A stretch of 64,000 nt of DNA, taken from the NCBI GenBank assembly GCA_950295325.1, contig OX485809.1, positions 29,574,001 through 29,638,000 on the forward strand. The letters are read 5' to 3'. Each line of letters begins with the position of its first letter. Position 1 is the stretch's first letter. This DNA comes from Polytrichum commune. Lineage: Eukaryota > Streptophyta > Polytrichopsida > Polytrichales > Polytrichaceae. Made by a program: the position numbers and the translations under genes. This document shows, piece after piece, positions 22,801 through 35,076 of this stretch. The notes beneath the pieces are model-generated. The model was not told where the DNA came from. It saw only the letters and a list, made by a program, of their open reading frames with translations, and searched no databases.

Positions 22801-23418
22801 AGCAACCTTAGAAAAATCTCGAATGAAGTGGTGGTAGTAGTTGGCTAGGCCATCCAATGACCTAAGCCTTTTTTTTGAATCAAGGGCCAATTCTCCTCTT
22901 GGATTGCCTTGACATTTTTCACGTTCGTCGACCAACTTCATTTGTCACCACATACCTCAAGAACTCAATCTTTCATTGAGCAAAGTTGATTTCCATCCTT
23001 TGGCGGTAATATTTTGAGCAACACATTGGTGAATACATCCTTGTATCTCACCAACATCCCACAAATGTGGTTTGGGGGAGGCCCTTTCCTAGCCTCCCCA
23101 TGAATTCCTTGGAGTTGCTCCAATTGAACCACGACCATTATTTTTTATTATTTTTTATTTTTCTCGTTTATTCATTTGGTCCTTTAAGACCAAATTCGAC
23201 TTGGTTCCTCCTACCATAGGAGTCCTTGTCAATTTGTAGTTCAATTCTTTGCCACGTGACGCATCACAAACGCACCGCAAGCTCACCAGCTTGCGCCTCA
23301 CATCTATCATGTGAGTTTCAAAGAAGGTGACCTTTACAATGATATGCATTTCATCTATTTCACATGGCGTGAAATTTTGACAAAAATCCAATGTCCCACA
23401 TTGAAAGCTTACATGCAT
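22756..23418 (-). pseudogene. RT-deleted pol region of X1
   Basis: The frame 22941-22756 has LRSLDGLANYYHHFIRDFSK, matching the post-RT connection segment of gypsy pol (FLGLxNYYRRFIxxFS). The RT fingers and palm, including YxDD, are absent, as in X0. The frame 23418-23155 is the linker fragment described for X0. Confidence 0.6.
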
Positions 23419-24184
23419 CGCGGCCTCCTTTGCCTCATGCGGTCGCCCTTTGCAAACCGCACTTTGGTGGGCTTGCCCGCTTTACCGGTCCGCAAGCCCC
23501 AACTCCCTTATGAGTTTTGGGCTCATGAAGGAATGCCTTGCCTCTTTGTGAACACATGAGATCTTTTTCTCATTGATTCGGGCCATAATATACAAAAGAC
23601 TTGGCCTTGGCTTAAGGCTACTAGCCTTGGCTACAAAGCCATCGTCTAATATTCGGTCCGTGGCAACAACAAGATCTAGCTTGGTCCGCGAAGCCAAACT
23701 TTTTTTTCTTCTTCGGGACCATCGGCTTCAATGCTCTCGCAATGATCCCCGCCACGACCTCAATAAATTTTGGAAATTTGAACATAGTATTCACCACGTG
23801 CTTTTCAAACCCCACCTAAAATGATGCATTTCTTACAAACCTCGTCCATTTTAGATGTATCCTTCATTTGTGCGTTCGCACATAGGCCTTAAGAGGCCTC
23901 GGGTGCCTCATTAGCACAAAGTTCATTCCAACATCATCACATACTAAGCATTTTGGATTGGAATTTCAATCCAACATTAATGCCCTCCAAGGTTTTGGGT
24001 GCATTCGGTATTCTAGGCCCCAAATATTTTTTGAGGTTTGCGGGAGCACTTTCAAAGCACTCCACCATTTTTCCTCACCGAATCCACCATCATGCCCACC
24101 ATTGTCATTAGAATCAATGGTATGGTCAAAATTCCCTTATACATGATCCTTGTTCCAATTTGAGCCTCACAACCTTTTGGATAT

Positions 24185-24949
24185 TGTCGCAACCCTTGCT
24201 AGCCCCCCTTGACAATCTTGCCAATTTTCCATTCTAGCAAAGGTTACGAGCGCTAACCCTTCGCATACCGCCATGCTAATGGTTAGCTCCTCTTACCCCG
24301 GACCATATAATTCAAAGGAGGGGAACCAACCCTCCTACTTTGCTTTCGGGACTCACCCCTTAATCGGTAACCCATTTCTTCGATGTGGACTTCCATCCAT
24401 GGAAGTCCCATCTTATGTTGATCATGGCATTGCCGGAGCAACACTACAACAACCCGAACCATACTAGGCAACTATGGCCTCACAATGGCCAAAGCCCATG
24501 GAGGCCTTGCCATTCGGCCTCGGGTGGGTGAGGCCACACCACCTCACCCATATAAGCCTCTAGGACTTCACGCGGGGCCCCTACCCCACCGTCAACCAAC
24601 CTCTTGTCTCTCTACCAAGAGTTGGGGCCAAGTGGACATTTTCCTTTAGCTGCTGGGCCTAGAACCCCCCAGCAGCTTCAGACCATCATAACTTCCTTGT
24701 ATGATGTCTGATCATAACAACCAACCACTCCATCCTCATCTACGCTTCACGTAGATGCCGATGGGCTCCTCGCTTGCCCCATTCGGGCAAGTCTTGAGGA
24801 AGTTATGCCTGTTTCAACCTTGGCAGTCCCGGGAATCACTCCCAGGCACTGCTGTCCCAGGACAGCACCCCACTCAAATGGCCATAACTCCTAGCTCACA
24901 CCTCCGATTGAGGTGTTCTTGAGCTTTCTAGAATCACCACGCCATGAGC
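24185..24949 (-). mobile_element. Family A LTR, left part, split by family C LTR
   Basis: Begins TGTCGCAACCC and is interrupted after CCATGAGC by the family C solo LTR. It resumes at 26875 and ends at 27070. The minus-strand sequence beyond 27070 is PPT-like (GGTGGGGGTGAG), so this is the 3' LTR of X2. Confidence 0.82.
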
Positions 24950-26869
24950 TGTGGGGACACGCGAACACCAAAAGTTCCGGATTGGCGGGTTTTTGTGCCA
25001 AATCCGGATATTTCCGGGTGACCTTAGTATCGTCCAGGGATTCTGTGAAGTGTAGGAGGTAGAGACTTTCCGGAACTGTTTGTTTCCCCTCTTCTTTTAT
25101 ATTTTCCGGAAATCCTAGTTTCCGGCCTTTTTGAAGTCCTCCTGTATCCGGAACTTCCTCTTCCGGATTTGACTCCTAAGTCCCAGACGGATTGTTTCCT
25201 CCCTAAAATATCTTTGTACTACGTTCTATCCTCCCTTAATGATGGGTATTTTCCGGTGAAGACGTCCTTCTCTAGAGGGGGGTCCGGATCTTCCCTCACA
25301 ACCAAGCCGGATTGATCAGGTCCGGATTGGCAGGTCACACAGGGAGTCCGGATTACCTCCTAGGACTACAACGACAAGAGGGTGCCGGATTCCACGAAGG
25401 GGGGTAAGCTCAACAGAGTGAAAGAGTGATCCGTACCACGTTCCGGAATATCTTGTCTCTACGCTACTCGGATATCCGGATCGATGGTGTCTCCTTCCCC
25501 CTTCCTCCGGATCTGTATCCCCTCATCCGGAATCCTAACTTACTCCTGTACTTCTCCGGATCTCATCCGGCTAGTACTACCTTTGGCTCTACTGAATCCG
25601 GGCTAACTAGGCGATCCGTACCATTTTCCGGATTGGTCCGTCTAAAGGCGGTGGGACCTCTTCAGAAGCTCGGATGGCATGAATCCGGATCCCTCCCGGA
25701 CTTCACCCAATCCTCCCAGCGGCTATCCCACCTAGACGTTTCCCGACCAGCCGGGAAAATGAGGTTTCCCTCCCACTACACCCGGAAAGGTTCCGGAAGG
25801 TAATGACTAGTGATCTGATCCGGGTCTCCCCTTCCGGCGGACGGATCCGGTATACAACTGCCTGGGGCTCTACTAAATCTGAGATAACTGGGCGATCCGT
25901 ACCACTTTCCGGATTGTTCCGTCCGAGGGCGGTGAGACCTCTCAAAAGATCGGATGGCGTAAATCCGGATCCCTTCCGGATTTTACCCAGTCCTACCAGC
26001 GGCTATCCCACCCGGACGTTACCCAAACATCCGGAATAGTGAGGTTTCCTTCCCACTACACTCAAAAAGGATCCCTAGGCTTGCAACCGGATCTAATCCG
26101 GGTTTCCTCTCCTTTGTTCTATTCGGACTTCCTACTCCTTCCTTACTTCTAGCGTACAACAACCTCCCAATCCGTCCGTGCACAAAACAAATGAGAATAG
26201 GTGAAGATCTAGAGTTTTATTGAGTAGGGAGCAACACAATACAACAATGGAGAAGGAACACTTCTCCAGCTCCTTATTCAGCCTTAAGTAGAGGCTGTGA
26301 TCCCTAACTAAGGGTGGCGGCCCAGGCGGCCGCCCTGGAAAACCCTAACTGCGAGAAATCCGGAACTTCGGACTTTCCGGATTTATCGGAAGATCCGGAA
26401 TTCCCGGATCTTGATCTGCTGACACAAAATTTGAATTGCATGCTCGCCTAAGTCTGATCTACCTATTCCTGCTGTCCTAATTCTGATCTACCTACAGCTG
26501 CATGCCTAAGTCTAATTCAAGTGGTGTGGTGCTTTTTCGCCGCCTTTCCATTTTTGGTTTGACTTGGTAATCCGTTGATGGCGGAAGCTCCTCCTCCGGG
26601 GGCAAAAGAGTCTCCTTGGTTGCTGAAGGCCCTAGCCGCTGAAGGCCCGGTTTGCTCCCGGGATCCGGAATTTGACTTAAATTCCGGTCCGGCCAAAGTA
26701 TCAGTTTTAACCATTTTATCGTGTAAGGCGGAGTTCAAAAACCCATTATTCCTAATACGGCTAAAACACTCAAATAAACCTGATTACCCCTAGGTTAGCA
26801 TGGTAAAATACGGAATTTGGATCCGTATTTCCGTATTTCCGTATTCCGGCGAAAAAGTGGGCTCCCACA
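24950..26869. mobile_element. Family C solo LTR, copy 1
   Basis: A 1920-bp element, TGTGGGGACACG to GGGCTCCCACA, with perfect TSD TGAGC (24945-24949 and 26870-26874). It is strikingly rich in CCGGA/TCCGG words. It carries no recognisable gene; frames at 25426-25803, 25703-25945 and 26575-26793 are preserved only because the two copies are almost identical. No PBS or internal sequence is present, so it is called a solo LTR. Confidence 0.88.
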
Positions 26870-26874
26870 TGAGC

Positions 26875-27070
26875 TACGCATAACTCATGGCCTTACCCTT
26901 GTGCCTCCTAGTCTTTGTGGGTGGGAGGCGTTCCCAACGCCCGGGGCCCTCACCCACACTAGGATCACTTGGGCCCTCTCACCAACGGCGCCACAAGTCC
27001 CGGGTGTCACTCCGGTGTCCCCCTTGTGCCCATGGTGTTTCGGGCACTCCTCATGGAGAGGTGCGCGACA
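26875..27070 (-). mobile_element. Family A LTR, right part
   Basis: The remaining 196 bp of the LTR split by the family C insertion, ending GTGCGCGACA. Confidence 0.8.
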
Positions 27071-27085
27071 CTCACCCCCACCAAA
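27071..27085 (-). other. Polypurine tract of X2
   Basis: The minus strand reads TTTGGTGGGGGTGAG immediately upstream of the LTR start TGTCGCGCACC. The position and purine content fit the plus-strand primer of a gypsy element and confirm the minus orientation. Confidence 0.65.
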
Positions 27086-27935
27086 CGGAGTCGATGCCCT
27101 CATCGACTATACTCGTAGTCGGCACACCAATTCTCAAGTTGCCATCCTCTATGGTGCGGCATTGTGTTTACCTTAGGGCGTGACCCCCACAATGCATCTT
27201 CAAATTTGGCATAGTCCCAAAGGTGTCGTTCCTAGGTGGTCCGTTAGCGACCTTGGATCTCTCATCCAAGGACCTAACCTATACTAGACCCACCTACTTT
27301 GGGACTCACTTGGGTTGCCCCTCCTTTGGGGCCTCCCCCGTTAGGCTCCACTAGCCTAACGTGACACATCTAGGCGAGACCTCAACGCTTCCACTAAGTT
27401 GTCTCGGTTGCAACTCCGAGATGGCTTTCCATTGTTAAGCCACGCCTCGATCGCACGGGGGTGATGCCAAGTCCCGCCCGACTCGGTTCCCACTTTGCTC
27501 TTTCGAGACATGGGTTCATGACTCCCATGCGCCAACTCTCGTTAGCTCGCGGGTAGCACTTTTATGAGCACGCGCCATCACCTTGTCCCCGCCCGGACAA
27601 GCCCACAACTAAGAAGTTTCTTGGTTTTATCCAAGGCCCCTCCAAGCCATGGCCCCAATTATTCGGCTTACCCAACCTAGTTTGGCATGTCTATTCCCCC
27701 TCTTCCATTAACCAAGCACAAGTACAAGACTAGGACCTCATCTCATACTTTTCTCTTTGCACCACTAAAGTTTGGACTTTATTCCCTCAAGCCAAAGAAC
27801 AAGTTCATGTTGTGGAGTAATTAACCTCGAAGCTAAGTGTGCTACTAGCGTCTCTCCCCCACTAAAGGAGATTGATGTCCTCATCAATGCCTTTGCTTCA
27901 TTTTATTGGAATCCTTAGCCTTAGTTTCTTCAAAG
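27086..27935. other. Non-coding 3' region of X2
   Basis: About 850 bp between the PPT and the chromodomain, conserved in X1 and X3. I see no reading frame that keeps a motif on either strand. Confidence 0.5.
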
Positions 27936-27939
27936 TGCT

Positions 27940-28045
27940 TCACCAATTCATTGGTGTTCACCATGTCTCTTGCCGCCACCCAAGCGGTTTCTTTCTCATG
28001 GTATCCTTACCATTTCACCAAGTACTCCTTTGTACATTTTCTTTC
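27940..28045 (-). pseudogene. Chromodomain remnant of family A (X2)
   Basis: The minus strand reads TKEYLVKW, a stop, then GYHEKETAWVAARDM. This matches the second half of a chromodomain (YLVKWxGYxxxxxTWxP). It marks family A as a chromovirus, in which the chromodomain lies at the integrase C-terminus. The stop is TAA here; X3 has TGA at the same position. Confidence 0.65.
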
Positions 28046-28243
28046 ATTTTCACTTGGGATTCCTACACTTGAGGATGCCTTCCTACCTCATGTTCCAAGT
28101 GACCTCCACAAGGTCGGGACGTGGCCTAATCACTTGCTTGGGATCGGGCCACAAGGTGTCGTCCTAAAATGACTTTCGTAATGAGACATGAAATGTGGGA
28201 TGCACTTTGATCTCCGGCAGTAATTCCAACGTATACATGTTCT

Positions 28244-28843
28244 TCAACACTTGTTCCACAATGGAAAACGAAGCTCCAATTTTGGACATGAACTTTTGGA
28301 GTAAGGTCTTTGGGCAAGGTGAAGTTGTCCACATTCAACAACACCTTTTCGGCCCGCCTCATACTCCACTTCGCGTCTTCCGGCATTGATTTGCACTTCG
28401 TAGCACCTTCGGGCTTTCTCCACCAACAACTTGGTCATCTCCAAGACTTGTTTACCATCCTTGGCCAAGTCCTCACCATCTAGGTTGAACTCTAGTGTTA
28501 AATGTGCCCCCTCGAGAGCTAGGTTAATAGGTTGGAGCGCATCCACTCCATAAGCCACCACGAAAGACCACCCCTTGTTAGCCAAGTGCGTGGCTACATT
28601 GCAATTACACTCCGCTCGACCCACATAGTCCGCCCAATCTCCTTGGTCCGCCCCCACCAAGTTCCTCAAGTATTGCTTCAAGACTCCATTCACACGCTCC
28701 GCTTTCCCATCCATTTGGGAATGCAAGGCCGTGCTAAACCTTAGTTTCATTCCGACCTCCTTAGAGAAATGCATTGAAAATGCACTTGTCAACTTTAGAT
28801 CTTGATCCCACACAATCACTCTTGGCAACCCGTGGTGCCTCAA
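28244..28843 (-). pseudogene. Family A integrase core (X2)
   Basis: A 199-residue open frame, the longest family A coding remnant. It has LPRVIVWDQDLKLTSAF (second catalytic Asp; usual VSDRDPRFTS) and MDGKAERVNGVLKQYL (third catalytic Glu; usual TERVNRxLEQYL). It continues into a Tekay-like tail (NGWxxxLxxAE-type region). The frame begins at a position following the first Asp region and ends in a shifted frame near the chromodomain linker. The parallel copy is at 34309-34836. Confidence 0.8.
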
Positions 28844-29083
28844 CCATCCTTTGAGAAAAGGCTATGCGGTCTCCAACGCGGTGGCGGTTCCCACAATCGG
28901 CACCATGTGTGCCAACTTGGCAAACCGCTCTACCATCAACAAGATGGCATCATACCCATGTGACTCCGGCAAACTTATGATCAAGTCCATGCACATACTA
29001 TGTCATGGCCCCGGCGGGATAGGCAACGGTTGCAAGAAACCGCCTTGCTTTTGGTAAGAGGCTCGGTTCACTTGGCACTTTAT

Positions 29084-29332
29084 TCACGCCTTCACAAAGT
29101 GGGCTATATCCTCCTTTATGCACCGCCAACGGTATCTCTTTGACACCATTCTATGGCGGTTGTTTCTTTCTCCTTTATGGCCGGGAATAGGACTATCGTA
29201 TTCCTCCTTCAAAACCGATAGCCTCAACTTGCCTTGTGGCACATACACCCAACTTTGCTTGCACTTGAACAATCCGTCCACCAACTTAACCTCTTTGAGC
29301 ACCTTGCTCTTGCAAAGCTCACCTAAAAGCAT
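29084..29332 (-). pseudogene. Integrase zinc-binding fragment (X2)
   Basis: An 82-residue fragment with YDSPIPGHKGERNNRH and IAHFVKA, corresponding to the H-H half of the HHCC zinc module of gypsy integrases. It is preceded by VPQGKLRLSVLKE, as expected. The Cys pair is lost beyond the end of the frame. Confidence 0.6.
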
Positions 29333-29699
29333 TTGTGCTTTGGGGTAGTTAATTTACCCCTCCCGTATCTTGCATCACAAGTTTCCTTCGCCGGCACACA
29401 TTAGCCACAAGGTTTGGATGGTTCTCATTGCTTGGAACTCTTCCGGCCTACTTAGCGCATCCGGCACCACATTTCCACGGTCCGGTTTGTGGAGCAAATC
29501 CACCTTCATAAGCGCCAAACTATCATGCCACCGCAATGACTTGGCGCTTACTTGCGCTTGAATGTCAAAATTCTTTTAGGACACATTGTCCATATAGACC
29601 TTTGCTTTGTGCGACCCCAAATAGTGTCGCCATATTTTCAAGTAATGCACTACGGCAAAGAAGTTCTTTGTCATGAGTTGGTTGTCTTCTTTGACAACC

Positions 29700-30590
29700 A
29701 TCGAGCTTCATGCTCCCATATGCAATGGCCATCCAATTACACATAATCCACCATTGGCAAAGTCCTTCACCCCCGTATGCACCTCAAAAGGTTTGTCAAG
29801 CTCCGCGAACTTGAGCACGGGCGTCTAAGAACACTTGCTCTCAAGCTCCCCAAAGACTTGGTGGTAAGGCTCATCCCACTCTTGGGATAGCCAATTCTTC
29901 CACAAGTCGGATAAGGTCGGATAACCATCAAGCTTAACGCTCTCATATGCAATGGCCATCCATCTTACGTTAACCATCCGCCAATGGCAAAGTCACTCGT
30001 CCCCCCCATATGCACCTCAAAAGGTTTGTCAAGCTCCGCGAGCTTGAACACGGGTGGCAAAGACAACTTTGTATTAAGCTCCCCAAAGACTTTGGGGCAA
30101 GGCTCATCCCACTTTTGAGATAGCCATTTCTTTCACAAGTCGCACAAGATTTGACAACCTTTAAGCTTAATGCTCCCATATGCAATGGGCATCCATCTTG
30201 GATCAACATCCACCAATGGTAAAGTTACTCGCCCCCGTATGCACCTCAAAAGGTTTGTCAAATTTCGCAAACTTAAGCACGGGCGGCGAAGAGAACTTGG
30301 TCTTAAGCTCCTTAAAGACTTGGTGGCAAGGCTCATCCCACTTTTGGGATAGCCATTTCTTGCATAAGTTGGACAAGGTTGGACAACCATCGAGCTTCAT
30401 GCTCTTATATGCAATGCCATCCATTTTGCCTCAACATCCGCCAATGCTAAAGTCACTCGCCCCCGTATGCACCTCAAAAGGTTTGTCAAAGTCCGCGAAC
30501 TTAAGCACGGGCGGCGAAGAGAACTTGTTTTTGAGCCCCCAAAGGCTTGGTGACAAAGCTCATCCCACTCTTGGGATAGCCATTTTCCTC
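29700..30590 (-). repeat. RNase H-coding tandem repeats (X2)
   Basis: Four units with marker TGCAATGG(C)CATCCA at about 29721, 29951, 30181 and 30409, giving a period of about 229 bp, close to 76 codons. Each unit encodes KKWLSQ, then WDEPCHQ, then PPVLK, then KPFEVHTGAS. The unit length is nearly a multiple of three, but each unit has its own indels and stops. Confidence 0.75.
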
Positions 30591-30779
30591 AATAAGTTGA
30601 ATAAGGTCCTAGCAACCTTAGAAAACTCTCGAATGAAGTTGTGGTACTAATTGGCTAGGCCAACAAATGACCTAAGCCCTTTTGAATCAAGGGCCAATTC
30701 TCCTTTTGCATTGCCTTGACATTCTTCATGTTCGTCCACCAACTTCCTTTGTCACCACATACCTCAGGAACTCAATCTC

Positions 30780-31257
30780 TCGTTGAGCAAAGTTATTTTT
30801 CACTCCTTGGCGGTAATTTTTTTGGGCAACACATTGGTGAATACATCCTTGTATTTCACCAACATCACACCAATGTTGTTTGGGGGAGGCCCATCTTTCC
30901 TAGCCTCCCCATACGTTCCTTGGAGTTGCTCCAATTGAACCACGACCATTATGTTTTCTTTTTTTTCATTCGGTCCATTAAGACCAAATTCAACTTAGGT
31001 CCTCCTACTATAGGAGTCATTGTTAATTTGAACTTCAATTCTTTGCCATTATGACACATCATAATGCACCGCAAGCACACCGGCTTGCACCTCACATCTA
31101 TCATGTGAGTTTCAAAGAAGGCGGCCTTCACAATGACATGCATTTTATCTATTTCACTTGGTGTGAAATTTTGACAAAAATCCAATGTCCCACGTTGAAA
31201 GGTTACATGCATCGCGGCCTCCTTTGTCTCATGCGGATCGCCCTTTCCAAACCGCAC
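30780..31257 (-). pseudogene. RT-deleted pol and linker fragments (X2)
   Basis: The minus-strand frame reads DVFTNVLP and soon afterwards EIEFLR, the same loss of the RT core as in X0. The frame 31257-30949 (102 residues) is the conserved Cys/Met-containing linker. Confidence 0.55.
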
Positions 31258-31465
31258 CTTGGTGGGCTTGCCCGCTCTACCAATAGGTAAGCCCCAACTC
31301 CCTTATGAATTTTGGGCTCAAGAAGAAGTGGTAGCCTCTTTGTCAACCCATGAGACAAGTCTCCCATTCATTTGAGCCTCAAGGTACAAAAGACTTGGCC
31401 TTGGCTTAAGGCTACTAGCCTTGGCCACAATGCCATCGTCTTACATTCGGTTCGCGGCACAAGTA

Positions 31466-32068
31466 TTATTTGGCGGGGTACCTATCTCCCCTCAACGTCC
31501 ATTGTTGTAACGCACCGCCAAATTGCTTAATGGGGTCATCGGCCTTGATGCTCATGGCAATTTTGATGATCCCCGCCACAACCTCAATAAACTTTGGAAA
31601 TTTGAACTTGGTCTTCACCACCCGCTTTTGAAACCCACCTAAAACGATGCATTTCTTAGAAAGCTCGTTCATCTAAGATGTACAATTCATTTGGGTGTGA
31701 AATGCGCGCATATACGCCTTAAGAGGCCCGGACGCCTCATTTCCACCAAATTCATTCCAACATCAATACCTTCCAAGCATTTCGAATTGGAATTTCAATC
31801 GAACATTAATGCCCTCCAAGGTTTTGGGTGCATTCGGTATTCTAGGCCCCAAATGTTTTTTTTTTTTGAGGTGTGCAGGAGCCCTTTCAAAGGACTCCAC
31901 CATTTTCCTTATTGAATCCACCACCATGCCCACCATTGTCATTAGAACTAATGGTATAGTCAAATTCCATTTACACATGATCTTTGTTCCAATTTGAGCC
32001 TCACAACCTTTTGGAAACCCCGGGCTCACCATCATAACCTGCATTTTTGATAGCCATGTTTCCCTCAA
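31466..32068 (-). pseudogene. Gag-like fragments (X2)
   Basis: Two short frames (31672-31466 and 32068-31763) in the position of gag, near-identical to 37945-38187 and similar to 2087-2365. They contain RKMVESFERAPAHLK and GPRIPNAPKTLEG. No zinc knuckle is preserved. The assignment is by position. Confidence 0.4.
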
Positions 32069-32091
32069 AGTGCGAGCTCAAAACTTGGAAC

Positions 32092-33064
32092 TGTCGCAAC
32101 CCTTGCTAAGCCCCTTTGACAATCTTGCCAATTTTCAATTTTAGCAAAGGTTACGAGCGCTAACCATTTGCATTCCGCCATGCTAATGGTTAGCTCCTCT
32201 TACCCCGGACCTTATAGTTCATAGGAGGGAACCAACCCTCCTACTTTGCTTTTGGGACTCACCCTTTAATCGGTAACCATTCCTTAGATGTGGACTTCCA
32301 TCCATGGAAGTCCAATCCTATGTTGATCATCGCATTGCCGGAGCAACACTACAACAACCCGAACCATACTAGGCAACTATGGCCTCACATTAGGCCAATG
32401 CCAATGGAGGCCGTGCCGTTCGGCCTCGGGTGGGTGAGGCCACACCACCTCACCCATATAAGCCTCTAGGACTCTACGCGGGGCCCCTACCCCACCGTCA
32501 ACCAACCTCTTGTCTCTCTACCAAGAGTTGGGGCCAAGTGGACATTTTCCTTTAGCTGCTGGGCCTAGAACCGCCCAGCAGCTTCAGACCATCATAACTT
32601 CCTTGTATGATGTCTGATCATAACAACCAACCACTCCATCTTCATCTACGTTTCACGTAGATGCCGATGGACTCCTCACTTGCCCCATTCGGGCAAGTAT
32701 TGAGGAAGTTATGCCTGTTTGAACCTTGGCAGTCCCGGGAATCACTCCCAGGCACTGCTGTAACAGGGCGCTGTCCCGGGACAGCGCCCCACTCAAATGG
32801 CCATAACTCCTAGCTCACACCTCCGATTGAGGTGTTCTTGAGCTTTCTAGAATCACCACGCCATGAGCTACGCATAACTCATGGCCTCACCCTCATGCCT
32901 CCTAGTCTTTGTGGGTGGGAGGCGTTCCCAACGCCCGGGGCCCTCACCCACACTAGGATCACTTGGGCCCTCTCACCAATGGCGCCACAAGTCCCGGGTG
33001 TCACTCCGGGGTCCCCCTTGTGCCCATGGTGTTTCGGGCACTCCTTATGGAGAGGTGCGCGACA
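32092..33064 (-). mobile_element. Family A LTR between X2 and X3, flanked by GGAAC
   Basis: A 973-bp LTR, TGTCGCAACCC to GCGACA. It has GGAAC on both sides (32087-32091 and 33065-33069), as expected of a TSD. The left side is X2 leader sequence without the PBS and the right side is the PPT end of X3. It is almost identical to the LTR at 38252-39224. Confidence 0.82.
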
Positions 33065-33934
33065 GGAACCCCCACCAAACGGAGTCGATGCCCTCATCGA
33101 CTATACTCTTAGTCGGCACACCAATTCTCAAGTTGCCATCCTCTATGGTGCGGCATTGTGTTTACCTTAGGGCGCGACCCCCACAATGCATCTTCAAATT
33201 TGGCATAGTCCCAAAGGTGTCGTTCCTAGGTGGTCCGTTAGCGACCTTGGATCTCTCATCCAAGGACCTAACCTATACTAGACCCACCTACTTTGGGACT
33301 CACTTGGGTTGCCCCTCCTTTGGGGCCTCCCCCGTTAGGCTCCATTAGCCTAACGTGACACATCTAGGCGAGACCTCAACGCTTCCACTAAGTTGTCTCG
33401 GTTGCAACTCCGAGATGGCTTTCCATTGTTAAGCCACGCCTCGATCGCACGGGGGTGATGCCAAGTCCCGCCCGACTCGGTTCCCACTTTGCTCTTTCGA
33501 GACATGGGTTCATGACTCCCATGCGCCAACTCTCGTTAGCTCGCGGGTAGCACTTTTATGAGCACGCGCCATCACCTTGTCCCCGCCCGGACAAGCCCAC
33601 AACTAAGAAGTTTCTTGGTTTTATCCAAGGCCCCTCCTAGCCATGGCCCCCAATTACTCGGCTTACCCAACCTAGTTTGGCATGTCTATTCCCCCTCTTC
33701 CATTAACCAAGCACAAGTACAAGACTAGGACCTCATCTCATACTTTTCTCTTTGCACCACTAAAGTTTGGACTTTATTCCCTCAAGCCAAAGAACAAGTT
33801 CATGTTGTGGAGTAATTAACCTCGAAGCTAAGTGTGCTACTAGCGTCTCTCCCCCACTAAAGGAGATTGATGTCCTCATCAATGCCTAGGCTTCATTTCA
33901 TTGGAGTGTCTAGCCTTAGTTTCTTCAAAGTGCT

Positions 33935-34040
33935 TTACCAATTCCTTGCCGTTCATCATGTCTCTTGCCGCTACCCAAACGGCTTCTTTCTCATGGTATC
34001 CTCACCATTTCACCAACTACTCCTTTGTACATTTTCTTTC
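33935..34040 (-). pseudogene. Chromodomain remnant of family A (X3)
   Basis: The minus strand reads LVKW, a TGA stop, then GYHEKEAVWVAARDM and an NGKELVKHFEE tail. It is the same chromodomain second half as in X2, with a stop at the same residue but a different stop codon. Confidence 0.6.
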
Positions 34041-34308
34041 CTTTTCACTTGGGCTTCCTACACTTGAGGATGCCCTCCTACCTCATGTTCCAAATGACGT
34101 CCACAAGGTCGGGACGTGGCCTAATCACTTGCTTGTGTTCGGGACACAAGGTGTCGTCCTAAAATGACTTTCGTAATGAGACATGAAATGTCGGATGCAC
34201 TTTGATCTCCGGCAGTAATTCCAATCTATACATGTCCTTGAACACTTGTTCCATAATGGAAAACAAAGCTCCAATTTTGGACATGAACTTTGGAGTGAGG
34301 CCTTCCGG

Positions 34309-34836
34309 CTAAGTGAAGTTGTTCACATTCAACAACACCTTTTGGTCCACCTCATTCTCCACTTCGCGTCTTCCGGCATTGACTTGCACTCCGTAGCACC
34401 TTCGGGCTTTCTCCACCAACAACTTGGTCATCTCCAAGTCTTGTTCACCATCCTTGGCCAAATCCTCACCATCTTGGTTGAACTCTAGTGTTGAATGTGC
34501 TCCCTCGAGAGCTAGGTTAATAGGTTGGAGCGCATCCACTCCATAAGCCACCACCAAAGACCACCCCTTGGTAGCCAAGTGCGTGGCTACATTGCAATTA
34601 CACTCCGCTCGACCCACATAGTCCGCCAAATCTCCTTGGTCCGCCCCCACCAAGTTCCTCAAGTATTGCTTCAAGACTCCATTCACATCCTCCGCTTTCT
34701 CATCCACTTGGGAATGCAAGGTCGTGCTAAACCTTAGTTTCATTCCGACCTCCTTAGAGAAATGCATTGAAAATGCACTTGTGAACTTTGGATCTTGATC
34801 CCACACAATCACTCTTGGCAACCCGTGGTGCCTCAA
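34309..34836 (-). pseudogene. Family A integrase core (X3)
   Basis: A 175-residue frame with LPRVIVWDQDPKFTSAF and, after a decayed Glu region (DEKAEDVNGVLKQYL), the same tail as X2, ending KVLLNVNNFT. In this copy the residues around the third catalytic Glu are changed from ERVN to EDVN. Confidence 0.75.
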
Positions 34837-35076
34837 CCATCCTTTGAGAAAAGGCTATGCGGTCTCCAACGCGGTGGCGGCTCCCACAATCGGCACCATG
34901 TGTGCCAACTTGGCAAACCGCTCTACCATCAACAAGATGGCATCATACCCATGTGACTCCGGCAAACTTGTGATCAAGTCCATGCACATACTATGCCATG
35001 GCGCTGACGGGATAGGCAACGGTTGCAAGAAACCGCCTTGCTTTTGGTAAGAGGCTCGGTTCATTTGAACCTTGAT

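Larger units (their letters stand above)
16397..24184 (-). mobile_element. Decayed family A internal region X1
   Basis: A minus-strand internal region interrupted by a family D solo LTR (16685-18789) and a family A solo LTR (19647-20634). From left to right it has the PPT end, a non-coding 3' region, a chromodomain remnant (about 19400-19500), an integrase fragment (20908-21721), RNase H repeats (22130-22800), the RT-deleted pol region and gag-like sequence. About 100 bp including the PBS is missing at 24184, where the sequence runs directly into an LTR. Confidence 0.75.
27071..32091 (-). mobile_element. Decayed family A internal region X2
   Basis: A minus-strand internal region of about 5.0 kb, collinear with X3 (33065-38251) at an offset of about 5995 bp. 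Left to right: PPT (27071-27085), non-coding region, chromodomain remnant, integrase (28244-28843), integrase zinc region (29084-29332), RNase H tandem repeats (29700-30590), RT-deleted pol, linker fragment (30949-31257) and gag-like sequence. The right end stops at TTGGAAC and lacks the last part of the PBS region. Confidence 0.8.

Noticed and set aside
19307-34167. Plus-strand frames MMSSSMP... and MESLALVSS...
   Set aside because: They are the complements of the chromodomain and integrase-tail region of family A, present in X1, X2 and X3 only as antisense shadows.
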